This document shows positions 9,353 to 19,379 of a stretch of 64,000 nt of DNA, in pieces; position 1 is the stretch's first letter; each line of letters begins with the position of its first letter. The position numbers and the translations under genes are program-made. Origin of the DNA: Brachyhypopomus gauderio (Eukaryota > Chordata > Actinopteri > Gymnotiformes > Hypopomidae); NCBI RefSeq assembly GCF_052324685.1, contig NC_135213.1, forward strand, positions 641,501 to 705,500, given 5' to 3'. The notes beneath the pieces were generated by a model. It saw only the letters and a program-made list of their open reading frames with translations, was not told where the DNA came from and did no database searches.

Positions 9353-10083
9353 TAGACCTTCTGACTGCGGTCACTTCTCCTGAAATCTGACTCGACTATT
9401 CAAAATCTATCAACGAGAGTCCGTCTAACCACCCGAAAAGTGTTCGTTATTAAGCGTAAATGTTTATCAGCATTTAAAAGTACCGCTAGCATAGTTTTGT
9501 TCCGAAATTAAATTTACCGCCTTCCTTCTTTCCGCCAATCAAAGTGAATTTCCTGTACCGCATTACTTGTACAATGTGCGCATGCGAAAGCAATTTACGG
9601 CACTGACCGAATTTAACCCCTTGCAAATATAACAGTCATACTGGTTTGACTGTCAAGGAAATGCCTGTATATGTTATTTCATATGGAACACACGGGGACG
9701 TTAAATAGATATTATTAGATTAGACAGTAATTAAGAGACAATGGTTGGTGTTTCTTCAGTTTCTTTATTTCTCCAAAGCCACAGTCACCATCTACAACGG
9801 GCTCTTGGCGCCCTCCAGTGTCCAGTTATGTAAACTACAAGCGAACCAAACCACATACAGTACAACTGATTTAACCGCCGCGTATCACACAAACACACAC
9901 ACAATAGTGGGAGAGCCTTTGGGTTATGGTATAACAAAAATATTTCAAAGACCCGAGTGTAGCTAAGAACAGTAATTAATTGTACGTATAGGCATGAAAA
10001 ACAAACGTCAGTGTTTGTATTTGTGTCTTTGAATGGGATGTTGCATTGGTCTAGTATCTGCTCTCCACTGGTTGGAGGAAATA
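9353..10083. other. 5' flank of Ig gene copy A; no other gene recognised
   Basis: Upstream of the four-codon exon 1. I see no convincing TATA box. Homology to copy B (about 41580-41703) covers intron 1 only and stops near 9264, before exon 1. The rest, from 9560 on, shows nothing recognisable. Confidence 0.4.
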
Positions 10084-10830
10084 CATTATATTGCCAAAAG
10101 TATTTGCTCACCGTCCTTGATGCACATATGAGCTAATCCATAGGGTTTGATATGACATTGGACAGCTAGAACAGCTTCAACACTTCTAGGGAAGCTGTCC
10201 ACAAGGTTTAGGAGTGAGTTTATGGGGATTTTTGACCATTCTTCTAGAAGCGCATTTGTGAGGTCTCATACTGATGTTGGACAAGAAGGCCTGGCTCTCA
10301 GTCTCCGCTCTAATTCATCCCAAAAGTCTTCTATCGGGTTGAGGTCAGGGCACTGTGCAGCCCAGTCAAGTTCATCCACATCAGACTGCCATCCACATCA
10401 CACTCTGGCACGGTCATGTTGAAAGAGGAAGGGGCCAGCTCCAAACTGTTCCCACAAAGTTGGGAGCAGGGAATTGTCCAAAATGTCTTGGTATGTTGTA
10501 TTCAGAGTTCCTTTCACTGGAAAAACTGAAAAACAACCCCACACCATAATCCTCCCTCCACCAAATTTTACACTTGCACAATGCAGTCAGACAAGTATTG
10601 TTTTCCTGGCAAATGCAAAACCCAGACTCGTCCATCAGATTGCCAGATGGAGAAGCGTGATTCTTCACTCCAGACATCGCGCATCCACTGCTCTAGAGTC
10701 CAGTGGTGGCATGCTTTACACCACTGCATCCGACGCTTTGCACTTGCACTTGGTGATCTATGGCTTGGATGCAGCTGCACGACCATGGAAACCCATTCCA
10801 TGAAGCTCTCTGCCCACTGTTATTGAGCTA
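10084..10830 (-). pseudogene. Tc1/mariner transposon remnant with transposase C-terminal two thirds
   Basis: The plus-strand left edge CATTATATTGCCAAAAGTAT follows TA and is a Tc1 terminus. On the minus strand the transposase reads RMQWCKACHHWTLEQWMR, then [41 protein letters not shown], and PDLNPIEDFWDELERRL near 10320. Several frameshifts and stops are needed to follow it. The catalytic WSDES block has become WSEES. The N-terminal DNA-binding region and the other terminus are missing beyond 10830. Confidence 0.85.
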
Positions 10831-11335
10831 ATCAGAAGGTCACATGAAGGTCACATGAAGCAAAGCACTTTGTAACTTTTACATTTAAGCACTTTGCCGT
10901 AAATGTAAATGGAAATGTTTGTTTTGATTGACTCTGTATTGATTGATCTTCACTCAGAGGGGATGTATTTTTTACATCAGATTAACTTATTTTAGTTCAT
11001 CTGATGGTAGATATAGAGCTAATGTTCGCACATTTCTAACAGTGATGGGAATCGCTGATTTACAGAGTAGAGCTATAAATTTCAAAAAACGTTTCTCATC
11101 AACTTCCACAAAGAGATTTTCATAGCATGGTCACTTTGTAGTACAGATACAAGCTGCTTCCTTTTTAGTGTTCTGTATTAGTTAGGAATCACCACATCCA
11201 GTCTAAAATAAGTCACATCAATTCCACTAGTGTAATGCATATAGCACAGTTGCAGTATGTATGTATTATATCACAACAAGATGCTGGTACTGCTGTGTAT
11301 ATAACAATGATCAGACATATATGACAGTATATTTG
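10831..11335. other. no gene recognised
   Basis: Starts with a short tandem GGTCACATGAA (twice) and GTAAATG repeats, then AT-rich DNA with no recognisable feature. Confidence 0.4.
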
Positions 11336-11344
11336 TATCTGATC

Positions 11345-11485
11345 CCTGTACCAGTGTGGGTGTGGACTCTTGATTCTACTGGTAATGTTGTTGTGCTGCT
11401 GTGGGATCAGTGGTGATCAACGTGTCAGCGGAGAACCAATCAGCTCCAGAAAAGATCTGGAGTGGATGGAACCAGTCAGTAATAA
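11345..11485 (+). pseudogene. decayed transmembrane exon of the Ig receptor family, opposite strand
   Basis: The plus strand contains CCTGTACCAGTGTGGGTGTG, then TGGGATCAGTGGTGAT and GAGAACCAATCAGCTCCA, in the same order as exon 5 of Ig copy A read on the minus strand. Indels break the frame (a stop follows WDQW). No Ig exons accompany it nearby, so it is an isolated inverted scrap of a third family member. Confidence 0.7.
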
Positions 11486-11999
11486 CCACATCAGTGTCTA
11501 CATGAATGACATTGTGAAGTCCGGCCATCATTGTGGTGTGAGTTCCATACTGGGAGAACTTTTGGAGACTTGACCAGAGGAGCAGCTTTTGGTAGCGGAC
11601 AGGAGACTGTGTGACAAACTACTAGAACTAGAAACTAGAACTTTATACAAAGCAGCTATTTACATCATGATTAGCCTGTGTGTGAACGTTTGTCTGTATG
11701 GTTAAATCCGTGTTTGTGTTATTCGTAGCACCTGTCTCTTGTCTCATCATTATGGGTTGTACTTGTCTTGTTATTGTTAAGTGTATTTAGGCATGTATGT
11801 TGTCTTTGATCCTTGTTAGTTGTTGTCGTTGTCAGTGTTATTGGAGTACAATCGCCTCACCCAGTAACGTAGGTGTCTTCATGTCTATGACTATTAAAAT
11901 AAATGTTGTATGTTCAACTTGCTCTTGCTTTAGCACCAAAGTTCCTCTGCAAGACCATTAATGAAGTCTCTTCTCTCTGTGGACCCCATGCATGTTGAC
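11486..11999. other. no gene recognised
   Basis: No frame or known repeat. ATTAAAATAAATG at about 11890 could be a polyadenylation signal of an old transcript, but there is no coding partner. Confidence 0.35.
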
Positions 12000-12110
12000 T
12001 CAAATCCAATTTATTTATATAGCGCATTTTATGAACCATGTTGACACAAGGCAGCTTTACACGTGGGTCCATAGCCGATGCACCAAACGTGCATTCATAC
12101 CAGCCAGGTT
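12000..12110 (-). repeat. L2-like LINE 3' tail fragment
   Basis: On the minus strand this gives AAAGCTGCCTTGTGTCAAC and GCGCTATATAAATAAATTGG, the diverged terminal block also seen at 35460-35520. Confidence 0.55.
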
Positions 12111-12499
12111 AAGCATGTTGTAAAACTGGAAAATGGAAGCACTGTGTACAAAACATAGACTGTATTACATGCATGTCCACAAACACACAACAGGCATGAA
12201 GGCATAATCCCATCATAAGGCCAAAACATAGATTTTCAATTAGGACTCTGGAATAACCTTAGTACATCAAACATATAATAATGCAGCAGAAAAAAAATTA
12301 ACTATGAATCAGTTTAGAACAATCCCCCACGATAATTGTTTGCATTCACAGTTAAAGAAGTTGATAATGTCAGTCTGGTTAACTTCAGCACAAATATGGC
12401 CAAACACCTCCTTGCTCTGATTGGTTCTTCAGGTGTGATGGATTCTTGCAAATGATACTAGCAAGAGAATGCGGAGGGAGAATAGTCTCCTACTACTTT

Positions 12500-12610
12500 C
12501 AATCAATCAATCAATCAATCAATCAAAGTTTATTTGTATAGCGCTTTTCACAACACATGTTGTCACAAAGCGCTTTACAGGATTTAAAAGGTTAACAATA
12601 CTATGGGTAC
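12500..12610 (-). repeat. LINE 3' tail with (TGAT)n end
   Basis: The minus strand reads CCTGTAAAGCGCTTTGTGAC, then GCGCTATACAAATAAACTTTG, then a run of TGAT repeats. The same terminal block ends the LINE at 4710-5390. No coding part is left. Confidence 0.65.
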
Positions 12611-13204
12611 TTTCCTACTGCAGCATTAACGGTAACTGTCAAGTTAGAACAGTAGTCCATAAAATCCTTAGAGCAACATCAGTAATATTAATGTGGATGA
12701 GACGAAAAGTTTATCTTATATTTTGTATATCAGGTACCAAGTGATGGCTTAGTTACCTTGAAAAAGTAATCTGATTACTGATTACTCCTTTTAAAAGTAA
12801 CTTAGTTACGTTACTGATTACTTGATTTTAAAAGTAACTACGTTAGATTACAAGTTACTAGTTACATTCAGCAGCAAAATAAATTTTTCCAATACTCACT
12901 TTATTGGAAGTGCATTTTTAACAGTAACAATGTATTGAAGCAGGTTCAGTAACCGAGACAGAAACTGCTTACTCTAAAAATCCCGAGGAGGGAAACTTTA
13001 TTGATAACGCAACCCTGGCGCGCGCAGGCGCCACCCCCCAGTGTCACCTAGAGGGCTAAGACACCTTGAGTGGCCAAGTGTCTGTCCGTTAGGGAATTCA
13101 CTGTGAGGAGTAGTAGTCGCTACAGTATCTCCTGACATTATGTTTGTGTAGCTGCGCGGTATTATTTGTAAATTTATTTGTAAACGTAATACAAGCGAAC
13201 TGTT
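12611..13204. other. no gene; hAT-like GTAACT-rich end at about 12755-12880
   Basis: TTGAAAAAGTAATCTGATTA followed by repeated AAAGTAACTTAGTTACGTTA motifs is typical of the terminal DNA of fish hAT elements. I could not find its partner end. The remainder is unremarkable. Confidence 0.4.
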
Positions 13205-13390
13205 CAATCAGACAGCTACTTGTTGTGAAACGAAATACCATTACAATTTCAAGCATTTTTAAGTAGGCTACGTTAGTCTAAATTCCAGCACTTTTCAAAC
13301 GTGGAACACAAAGCAACATTAAAATTCATCAGGTAAATATTCCTTCCCCTGTGTTTGAGGGGTATTTCTTTACACTACCACATATCGTTA
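13205..13390 (-). repeat. dispersed repeat, copy 2 of 3
   Basis: Its reverse complement matches 36432-36600 over most of its length (ATGTGGTAGT, CCCCTCAAACACAGGGGAAG, TTTACCTGATGAATTTTAAT, AAAAGTGCTGGAATTTAGAC, ATGCTTGAAATTGTAA). It is closer to the 36-kb copy than to the one at 1975. Confidence 0.7.
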
Positions 13391-13789
13391 CGGGAGGACG
13401 CTGCAAAGAATTCGTCCAGATCAGGGTTACAGGGGCTCCCCCTGGAACCTGGCGGAGGGGTCCTCGGTGAGGGCCTTGTGGCTTCACCCAAGAAGCCCGG
13501 CTGTGGGAACACTCTCCCATGGGTCCAATGGGTGTGACTGTATGTGTGAGAAAGGTGTGGGATCAGGGGATCTAACTCGACAAGAGTCGAGAGATTTGGC
13601 GGTCGAACTCCATTGGGGGGGGGTATACAGGTGGCACCATTGGTGGTTACCAGGCAGGGTGATTGGGAGTTTCACCCTCGGCTGGGAGTCGAGCACCAGG
13701 TGGCCGCACATAACTGTGGGCTGACGAGCACACAGTTTGCAGAAAACCAGTGAGAGTGAAGGTCGCGCACTGTGTGAGTGTGAGTAGCT
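13391..13789. other. unrecognised GC-rich stretch
   Basis: GC content rises here and several frames stay open on both strands, but none has recognisable motifs or splice borders. It may belong to the repeat at 13205-13390. Confidence 0.35.
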
Positions 13790-14490
13790 AACTCTGTTCT
13801 AATTATTTTAATAGTTTTCCTGATTATTACTATCTTATTTACTTTACTTTTTAACCTTATTTTATTTAGTTACATTTTATGTTTTTTTAAATATTTATTT
13901 TATTACATTATTATTATTTTATAATTTGTATGTTTGTTTCCTTTTTATCTTTAATTTATTTTAACATTTTCTTTTTGTCTTATCTTTGCTTCTGTGATGC
14001 TGGGACAGAAGCAGCAGGAGACAGAGGCTGAGGGTGACCTGTTTTATTGTCCATAACGAAACTTAGGAACTCAGGCACCACGGCAGTAGAAACAGTAAAG
14101 CAAAAGAGCAATATTGAAAACAAGCGAGCAACGAAGTTGAAGACACAGGTGAGTAATTCTCTTTTATCCCACGGAGCGAGGCGGGGTAGCTAGGTAAATG
14201 CGCAGCACTGGACGGCGGAATAAATACACCCCAGCTGATTAGTGACAGGTGTTAGTATTCTGGTGATCGGGAAGGTGGAAGTGACCGAGACTGAGAGGGT
14301 GTGCTGCGTGTGGTTGTGGGTGTGCGTGTGACCGAAGGTGTGTGTTTAGGCGCACTCTGGCGGCCTCCGGACCGGCCTACCGTGACAGCTTCCTTTTAAT
14401 TTTTCTTTTTATTTATTCTGTAAAGCACTTTGAGTTGCATGTATGTATGAAATGTGCTATACAAATAAAGATTATTATTATTATTATTAT
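13790..14490 (+). mobile_element. L2-type LINE 3' UTR split by a solo LTR
   Basis: 13790-13992 and 14388-14490 together match the LINE 3' end at 8407-8591, including TCTTATTTACTTTACTTTTT, CTGTAAAGCACTTTGAGTTG and the ATACAAATAAAGATTATTAT tail with (ATT)n. The solo LTR at 13993-14387 interrupts it. Confidence 0.75.
13993..14387 (-). mobile_element. solo LTR of the chromovirus family
   Basis: Bounded by TGTGATGCTGGGACAG and CGGCCTACCGTGACA, the reverse complement of the LTR form TGTCACGGTAGGCCG..CATCACA. The 5-bp duplication GCTTC flanks it (13988-13992, 14388-14392). It is similar throughout to the LTRs of the element at 18405-21888 (antisense TTTTATTGTCC, AATAAATACACCCCAGCTGA). With no internal region, it arose by LTR-LTR recombination. 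Confidence 0.9.
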
Positions 14491-14503
14491 TATTGCTCAA
14501 GGG

Positions 14504-14612
14504 CAATCATGGCCTGGTAGTAGGGAACTGGTCTTGTGACCGGAGCGTCGTGGGTTTGATTCCCAGACCTGAGGCCATGACTGAGGTGCCCTTGAGCAAG
14601 GCACCTAACCCC
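14504..14612 (+). mobile_element. tRNA-derived SINE, 5' part only
   Basis: Contains CATGGCCTGGTAGTAGGGAA, TTGTGACCGGAGCG, GGTTTGATTCC (B box) and GCCCTTGAGCAAGGCACC, matching the first third of the SINE at 8090-8406. It stops abruptly at the Harbinger fragment. Confidence 0.75.
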
Positions 14613-14984
14613 ATGGTCTCCTTCAGGCAGACAGAGGGTATCCCTGCCTTCCATATGTTATGACACCATACCATGACCCCGAGCCAGGACCAGTCATGCT
14701 ACAACCTGGCCCTATCTAATACTAGAGCAAGGGTGGAAATGACAATCGGGATACTCAAGGCCAGGTTTCAGTGCCTGCAAAGGCTCAGGATCACTCCAGA
14801 GAGGGCGTGTGACATAGTGGCATGTGCTGTGTTGCACAATATTGCCACTATCCGAAGGAAGCAACATCCTGTCATACCCGAAATAACTGATGAGGAGGAA
14901 CCACATGTGATTGTATCGGACCACACAAATGGTCAAATTGTTCGAGATGCTTTGTGCAGCCAATATTTTTCCTATTACCGGTAA
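14613..14984 (+). pseudogene. PIF/Harbinger (HARBI1-like) transposase C-terminus
   Basis: YNLALSNTRARVEMTIGILK, ARFQCLQRLRITPERACDIV and VLHNIATIRRK are the C-terminal blocks of HARBI1-type DDE transposases; the glutamate of VEMTIG is the last catalytic residue. The preceding segment (MLMTPYHDPEPGP) lies in another frame, so there is a frameshift near 14690. The first two catalytic aspartates are absent. A convergent Myb-protein remnant follows at 15160-15265, the usual Harbinger arrangement. Confidence 0.8.
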
Positions 14985-15159
14985 TTATTTTCTTTTCTTG
15001 CACCCAGCTGATATTTAATTATACAAATAAGAAAACAATGTGTTTGATTTCTTTATTTCCTGAAAACAAAAAATAAACAGCAAGTTATATTCCATGTTCT
15101 CATTTTTTAGTAAAAACCTTCACATCTATATATTCACAGCAATTACCCCCACCTTTAAC

Positions 15160-15265
15160 TTATGCTCGAGCAACTAAATTTCAAGCTGTGTGAGTTTCAT
15201 TTGTTGTTTCATTTGCTCCATCAGTCTTCTCAATTTTCTTCTGGAGGTGTAGAGGTGTAGTAGTA
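15160..15265 (-). pseudogene. Harbinger Myb-like accessory protein, C-terminal end
   Basis: The minus strand reads YTSRRKLRRLMEQMKQQMKL then TQLEI and a stop, a basic helical tail of the kind that closes the Myb/SANT-type DNA-binding partner of Harbinger transposases. It converges on the transposase fragment at 14613-14984. The upstream Myb domain is not present. Confidence 0.45.
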
Positions 15266-15448
15266 CAAATCCTTAACAGGCAACTTGGAAACAGAGAGGA
15301 AGAAAAACATACTATATGGTCAAACAAAGATCTTTGTGTTCTTAAATATTTTGACTATTTAATGACATGAAATTAATATTACTGTTCCAAGCTGACCTCT
15401 GGATGCTGATGGTCCTGCATTGGGCTGTACATTTGTCATGTTCTATAA

Positions 15449-15817
15449 CAGGGGTGGCCAACCTGTCAGAGACCAAGAGCCACCTTTTTTTTTTTGTGTT
15501 ACGGCAAAGAGCCACATCATACATGGGCATGTAAATTGTTGATGGGGGGGTGTAATGGACAAAAAATAAGTATTATATCGTGATCGATCGATCGCCAGTA
15601 GGTGGCGAATTAGTAACTCGTGTGAGCAAGTTTTAAAAGTATTAGCGGCTCGCTAGGCTTGTAAACAAACCGCGCAGCACGAAGATGTAGCAGTGTGTCG
15701 CCCTCAGAGCTGATGAGGTAACTGGGCCATGGCACAGACCGTTAGTGCAGGTGAGAGTGTGGACTGGCTGGGGAGCCGCATAAAACCAGGCAAAGAGCCG
15801 CAGGTTGGCCACTCCTG
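15449..15817. mobile_element. hAT MITE (369 bp)
   Basis: The termini CAGGGGTGGCCAACCTG and CAGGTTGGCCACTCCTG pair at 16 of 17 bases. A perfect 8-bp duplication TTCTATAA flanks it (15441-15448, 15818-15825). Both subterminal regions carry AAGAGCC(A/G)C motifs. No coding capacity. Confidence 0.93.
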
Positions 15818-16090
15818 TTCTATAAGAAGTGTGCTTTGTGTATCTAGTCTTAGAATATCCTGTGATTGGTTAAGGTAGGACTTGAGTTTAATTACTATTG
15901 CCTCAGATTCTGGTAGATTCTAGGCTTCTTATCATAATCTTGTTGCTTGTTAGCTGTTATTGGCTGTAATTAGTCACTCCAGGTGTAGTTTCGCCCTGGT
16001 CTAAGGTGTGAATTAAGGGGCGGATACAGCACTGACTAAAACAGATAAATTAGGACAACTCCGCTACAGATGCATGCAGTAACTTTCTAC
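15818..16090. other. no gene recognised
   Basis: Unremarkable DNA between the hAT MITE and the LINE. Confidence 0.35.
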
Positions 16091-17130
16091 GCTCTTTGAT
16101 TCATCTACTTTCCTCCATAGACACTGAATCTCTAACCCAGCTAAGTCTCAACTTATTCTGCCATTTTCTTTCCCTGCTAGTATTCATAAAGCTTGTTTTT
16201 ATTCCACAATGTGTCTGCCAATTCCTGTGCATGTATCTCACAGAGCTCATAGTTACCATCATAGCCATCGCAACACCAGGAACCTAACTTACCCACAATG
16301 TTCACCACAAACTCCTATCACAATGACTGGAGGACTCTGGAATTGCCAATCTGCTGTCCAGAAGGCTGACTTCATCTCAGCTCTTGCATCCCTCCACTCG
16401 CTACACTTCTTGGCTCTGACCGAAACCTGGATCACTCCAGAGAACTCTGCAACTCCGGCTGCTCTGTCCTTGGCCTTCTCATTCACCCATTCCCCACGAC
16501 GTCTTGGAAGGGGAGGTGGCACAGGTCTACTTTTATCTCCAGAGTGGCGTTTCACCCAACTCTCCTTTTCAGCTCTTTCAATTTCTTCCTTTGAGTTCCA
16601 TGCTATCACTGTATCCTACCCAACTATTCTTCACATCATTGTGATTTATCGCCCTCCAGGTTCCCTTGAGAACTTAATTGATTAACTTGATACCCTCCTT
16701 AGTCAATTCACCATTGAAGCAAACCCCCTCATTCTTCTTGGAGATTTCAACCTTCCATCCCACGCAAGCTATTCAGTATTATTTCTTCACTCCTTAACCC
16801 TCCCTCACTCCCTCCTCCATCCTCTCTCACTCTTGAGGATTTTGTCATCTTCTTTGAAGAGAAGATCGCAGCAGTCCATCAGTCCTTCTCCCCAGATCCC
16901 AACCTTCCTACTAGTACCCCTAACCCAACACTCAACTCCTTCTTTCTCCCCTCTCTCCTCAGACAAGATACATCAACTTCTGACTTCCAGCAATCCTACT
17001 ACATGCCCACTGGATCCAATTCCTTCCACTATCTGATGCGGGACGCATCAGATATAAAACCTTGATGCTTGCTTACAAAGCCAAAAATGGACTGGCCCCT
17101 CCCTACATGATGTCCAACATTAGCCTCTTC
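16091..17130 (+). pseudogene. L2-type LINE with endonuclease domain, two internal deletions
   Basis: About 16320-16765 encodes an APE-type endonuclease (WNCQSAVQKADFI, LTETWITPE, IYRPPGSLE, LILLGDFNLPS) with one TAA near 16682. At about 16763 it jumps to the segment just before the reverse transcriptase (HASYSVLF.., equal to 56325 onward in the copy at 56165-57328). At about 17035 it jumps again to the far C-terminus (YKTLMLAYKAKNGLAPPYMM). The reverse transcriptase core is missing, so it cannot move itself. Confidence 0.8.
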
Positions 17131-17760
17131 CAATGGTTTTTAGTCTGTTTTTGATGTGTCAATCTGATATACATCCTGATCAAACAAAGAATTTATAACG
17201 TTCCAGATTTTTAATTTAAATTTAACCACCTACTACAACTCACAAAGCAACAGGGTTCATAGTGCTTTTATTTTGAAAAAAGATATGCAAAATGAAGCAA
17301 TAACGTGGCCGATGTAATCCGAGGCCTCGTTTGTTGCTGATTACGTGATTTTGCTCAATATCACAAGCTCCGAAGCGGGGCTTCATCGGACATGCCCCCT
17401 TTTTACTCGGTACACGCCTCGAAGCCACACTTCAGATGTCCCATCACTATTTTTTGGTTCATATGTTAGGTGTTTGATTATTCTTGGTGTATTTTCTGTG
17501 TGCTCTGTGTATATGTATTAGTTTTGGTATTAAATCATTGTTCAGTCCGCACTTGCGTTCAGGCCTCTCTCTCAGTTGTTACACAGAAGCAGCTGAGATG
17601 GTTTCTTCATCCTGGATTAATGTTTTTTGTGGTTTACAAGTGAAATATTTGTACACTTCAAGATATAGATACTTAAAATGACTTACAACTGCAGCAGGCT
17701 CAACTGTTAGAACCACACCGTCGATCACTGAAGAGATGGATTTAAAATTGTTCAGTTAAA
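17131..17760. other. no gene recognised
   Basis: Contains a CpG-bearing patch (17290-17450) that resembles transposon promoter DNA. No frame is convincing. Confidence 0.35.
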
Positions 17761-17764
17761 TGTG

Positions 17765-18000
17765 GTTTAAGCACTATAATGAATAAATGTAATTAATATA
17801 CCTTTAAGATAAACGTTCATGGCCTTTGTGGTAGTTGGCTCGGTTGAGCTTCCTCCAGGGATGCCATCAGTTATAGAACAGCCTCTGTTCTGTGATAGAG
17901 CCAGCTCTTCAGCCTGGGTGAAAGGCGGTGGTGGTAGCCCCCCTCCGGTTTTGCGCGCCTTCGCCTTTTTCCTATTAGCTACAAAACCATAACCAATCAT
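17765..18000 (-). pseudogene. Harbinger Myb-like accessory protein fragment
   Basis: The minus-strand frame reads KTGGGLPPPPFTQAEELALS then IPGGSSTEP. The TGGGPPPPPLTPAEE.. and GIPGGTSS pattern is typical of the Myb/SANT (NAIF1-like) protein encoded by Harbinger elements. Probable splice sites bound it, but no Myb domain or transposase is adjacent. Confidence 0.5.
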
Positions 18001-18404
18001 AAACTATACAAGGATTGGCTGGTTATATGTAAAACATTAGGTAATTATGTACTATGATTCATACCACTTTGCACTATGTTTTTATATTGATATTTTTATT
18101 TGCTGCCATGTGCGCTTCACCCTACCAGGGCTGGACTGGGACAAAAAATCGGCCCTGACATTTTTGGTTTAGACCGGCCCCTCATAATTAGCGGAGCACA
18201 ACCGACTTGTAATTTATGTATGTGGGGTACGACATGGAAAAAAATAATTAGCATTATTATATCACAACCACTTTTATGATTTTATTGAAATAATTTCTAA
18301 TATGTATTTTCTGAATTTCTCCGATTTAACAGCTATTCTAATTCTTCAAGGTTAAAGGTGCTCCCTCCTTTAAACAGCTATAACATGTATTTGTATATGG
18401 CTAC
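18001..18404. other. no gene; hAT-like end at about 18127
   Basis: CAGGGCTGGACTGGGACAAA followed by ATCGGCCCTGACAT looks like a hAT terminus, but no partner end was found. The target base run GCTAC of the chromovirus lies at 18400-18404. Confidence 0.4.
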
Positions 18405-18808
18405 TGTCATGGTAGGCCGGCCGGGAGGCCGCCAGAGGGCACCCAAACACACACCTTCGGTCACACGCACACCCACAACCACACGCAGCACACCCTCGCA
18501 GCCTCTGTCACTCCCACCTTCCCGATCACCAGAATACTAGCACCTGTCTCTAATCAGCTGAGGTGTATTTATTCCCACAGGTTGCGCCGTCCAGTGCTGC
18601 GCATTCACCTGGCTACCCTGCCTCGCTCCGTGGGAGAAAAGAGTATTACTCACCTGTGTGCCTTCATCTTCGTTGCTCGCTTGTCTTTTATATTTCTTTT
18701 TGCTTTACTGTTTCTACTGCCATGGTGCCTGAGTTCCTAAGTTTCAATGGAGAATAAAACAGGTCACCCTCAGCCTCTGTCTCCTGCTGCTTCTGTCCCA
18801 GCGTCACA
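18405..18808 (+). repeat. 5' LTR of the chromovirus
   Basis: Starts TGTCATGGTAGGCCGG and ends CCAGCGTCACA. AATAAA at about 18752 is the likely polyadenylation signal, in an ATGGAGAATAAAACAGG context. Confidence 0.93.
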
Positions 18809-19013
18809 GAATGCGCAGCCTTCAGCAGCAGGAGCAGAAGAGCTATCTCCAGTAGAGATCCTAGCTCTACAAGGAAGAACTATCGGTAAGCAACAACAGG
18901 AGATCGAGGAGATGCGGGCTGTGGTGGAATTGATGGCACAGAATTCAAGGTCTTATAATATATTAAGCAGTATTTATTTGATAGCAAGAGAGTTACAAAA
19001 TATAAAAGTATGA
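18747..19013 (+). pseudogene. chromovirus gag N-terminus, truncated
   Basis: The frame starts inside the 5' LTR (MENKTGHPQPLSPAASVPAS), crosses the LTR boundary and continues with LSPVEILALQGRTIGKQQQE, a predicted coiled-coil stretch found at the start of fish chromovirus Gag. From about 18950 the sequence is no longer Gag-like, and the frame ends at 19013. The Gag core resumes only in part after 19380. Confidence 0.6.
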
Positions 19014-19379
19014 TGTGACGCTTACGCTTCATGCAGTAACTCTGAACTGTCTCTCTCAGTCCAGATTCTTATAGTCAAAGTGTGTGTGTAGAAAAAACTA
19101 AGGACGCCTGCTTCCCAGGAGCAGTTATCAGTTTCCTTGGGATTCAACCTTGGGTGCTTTGAAACGGATAAGCAATATTATCACCAACTCTGCTGCTGCA
19201 CAGAAAACTTCAGTCTTACAGAAAAACATCTTCAATATGGTTACAGTTAATTACAAAGCAGTACTTTTCACACAGACCGTGCTATAGTGTCTGCATGGAC
19301 ATGATTAACACGAATCACACATGAATATAATCCTTCACAGGGCTCTTATGCAGATGATGTCCAGTTGTTTGCAGAGTAT

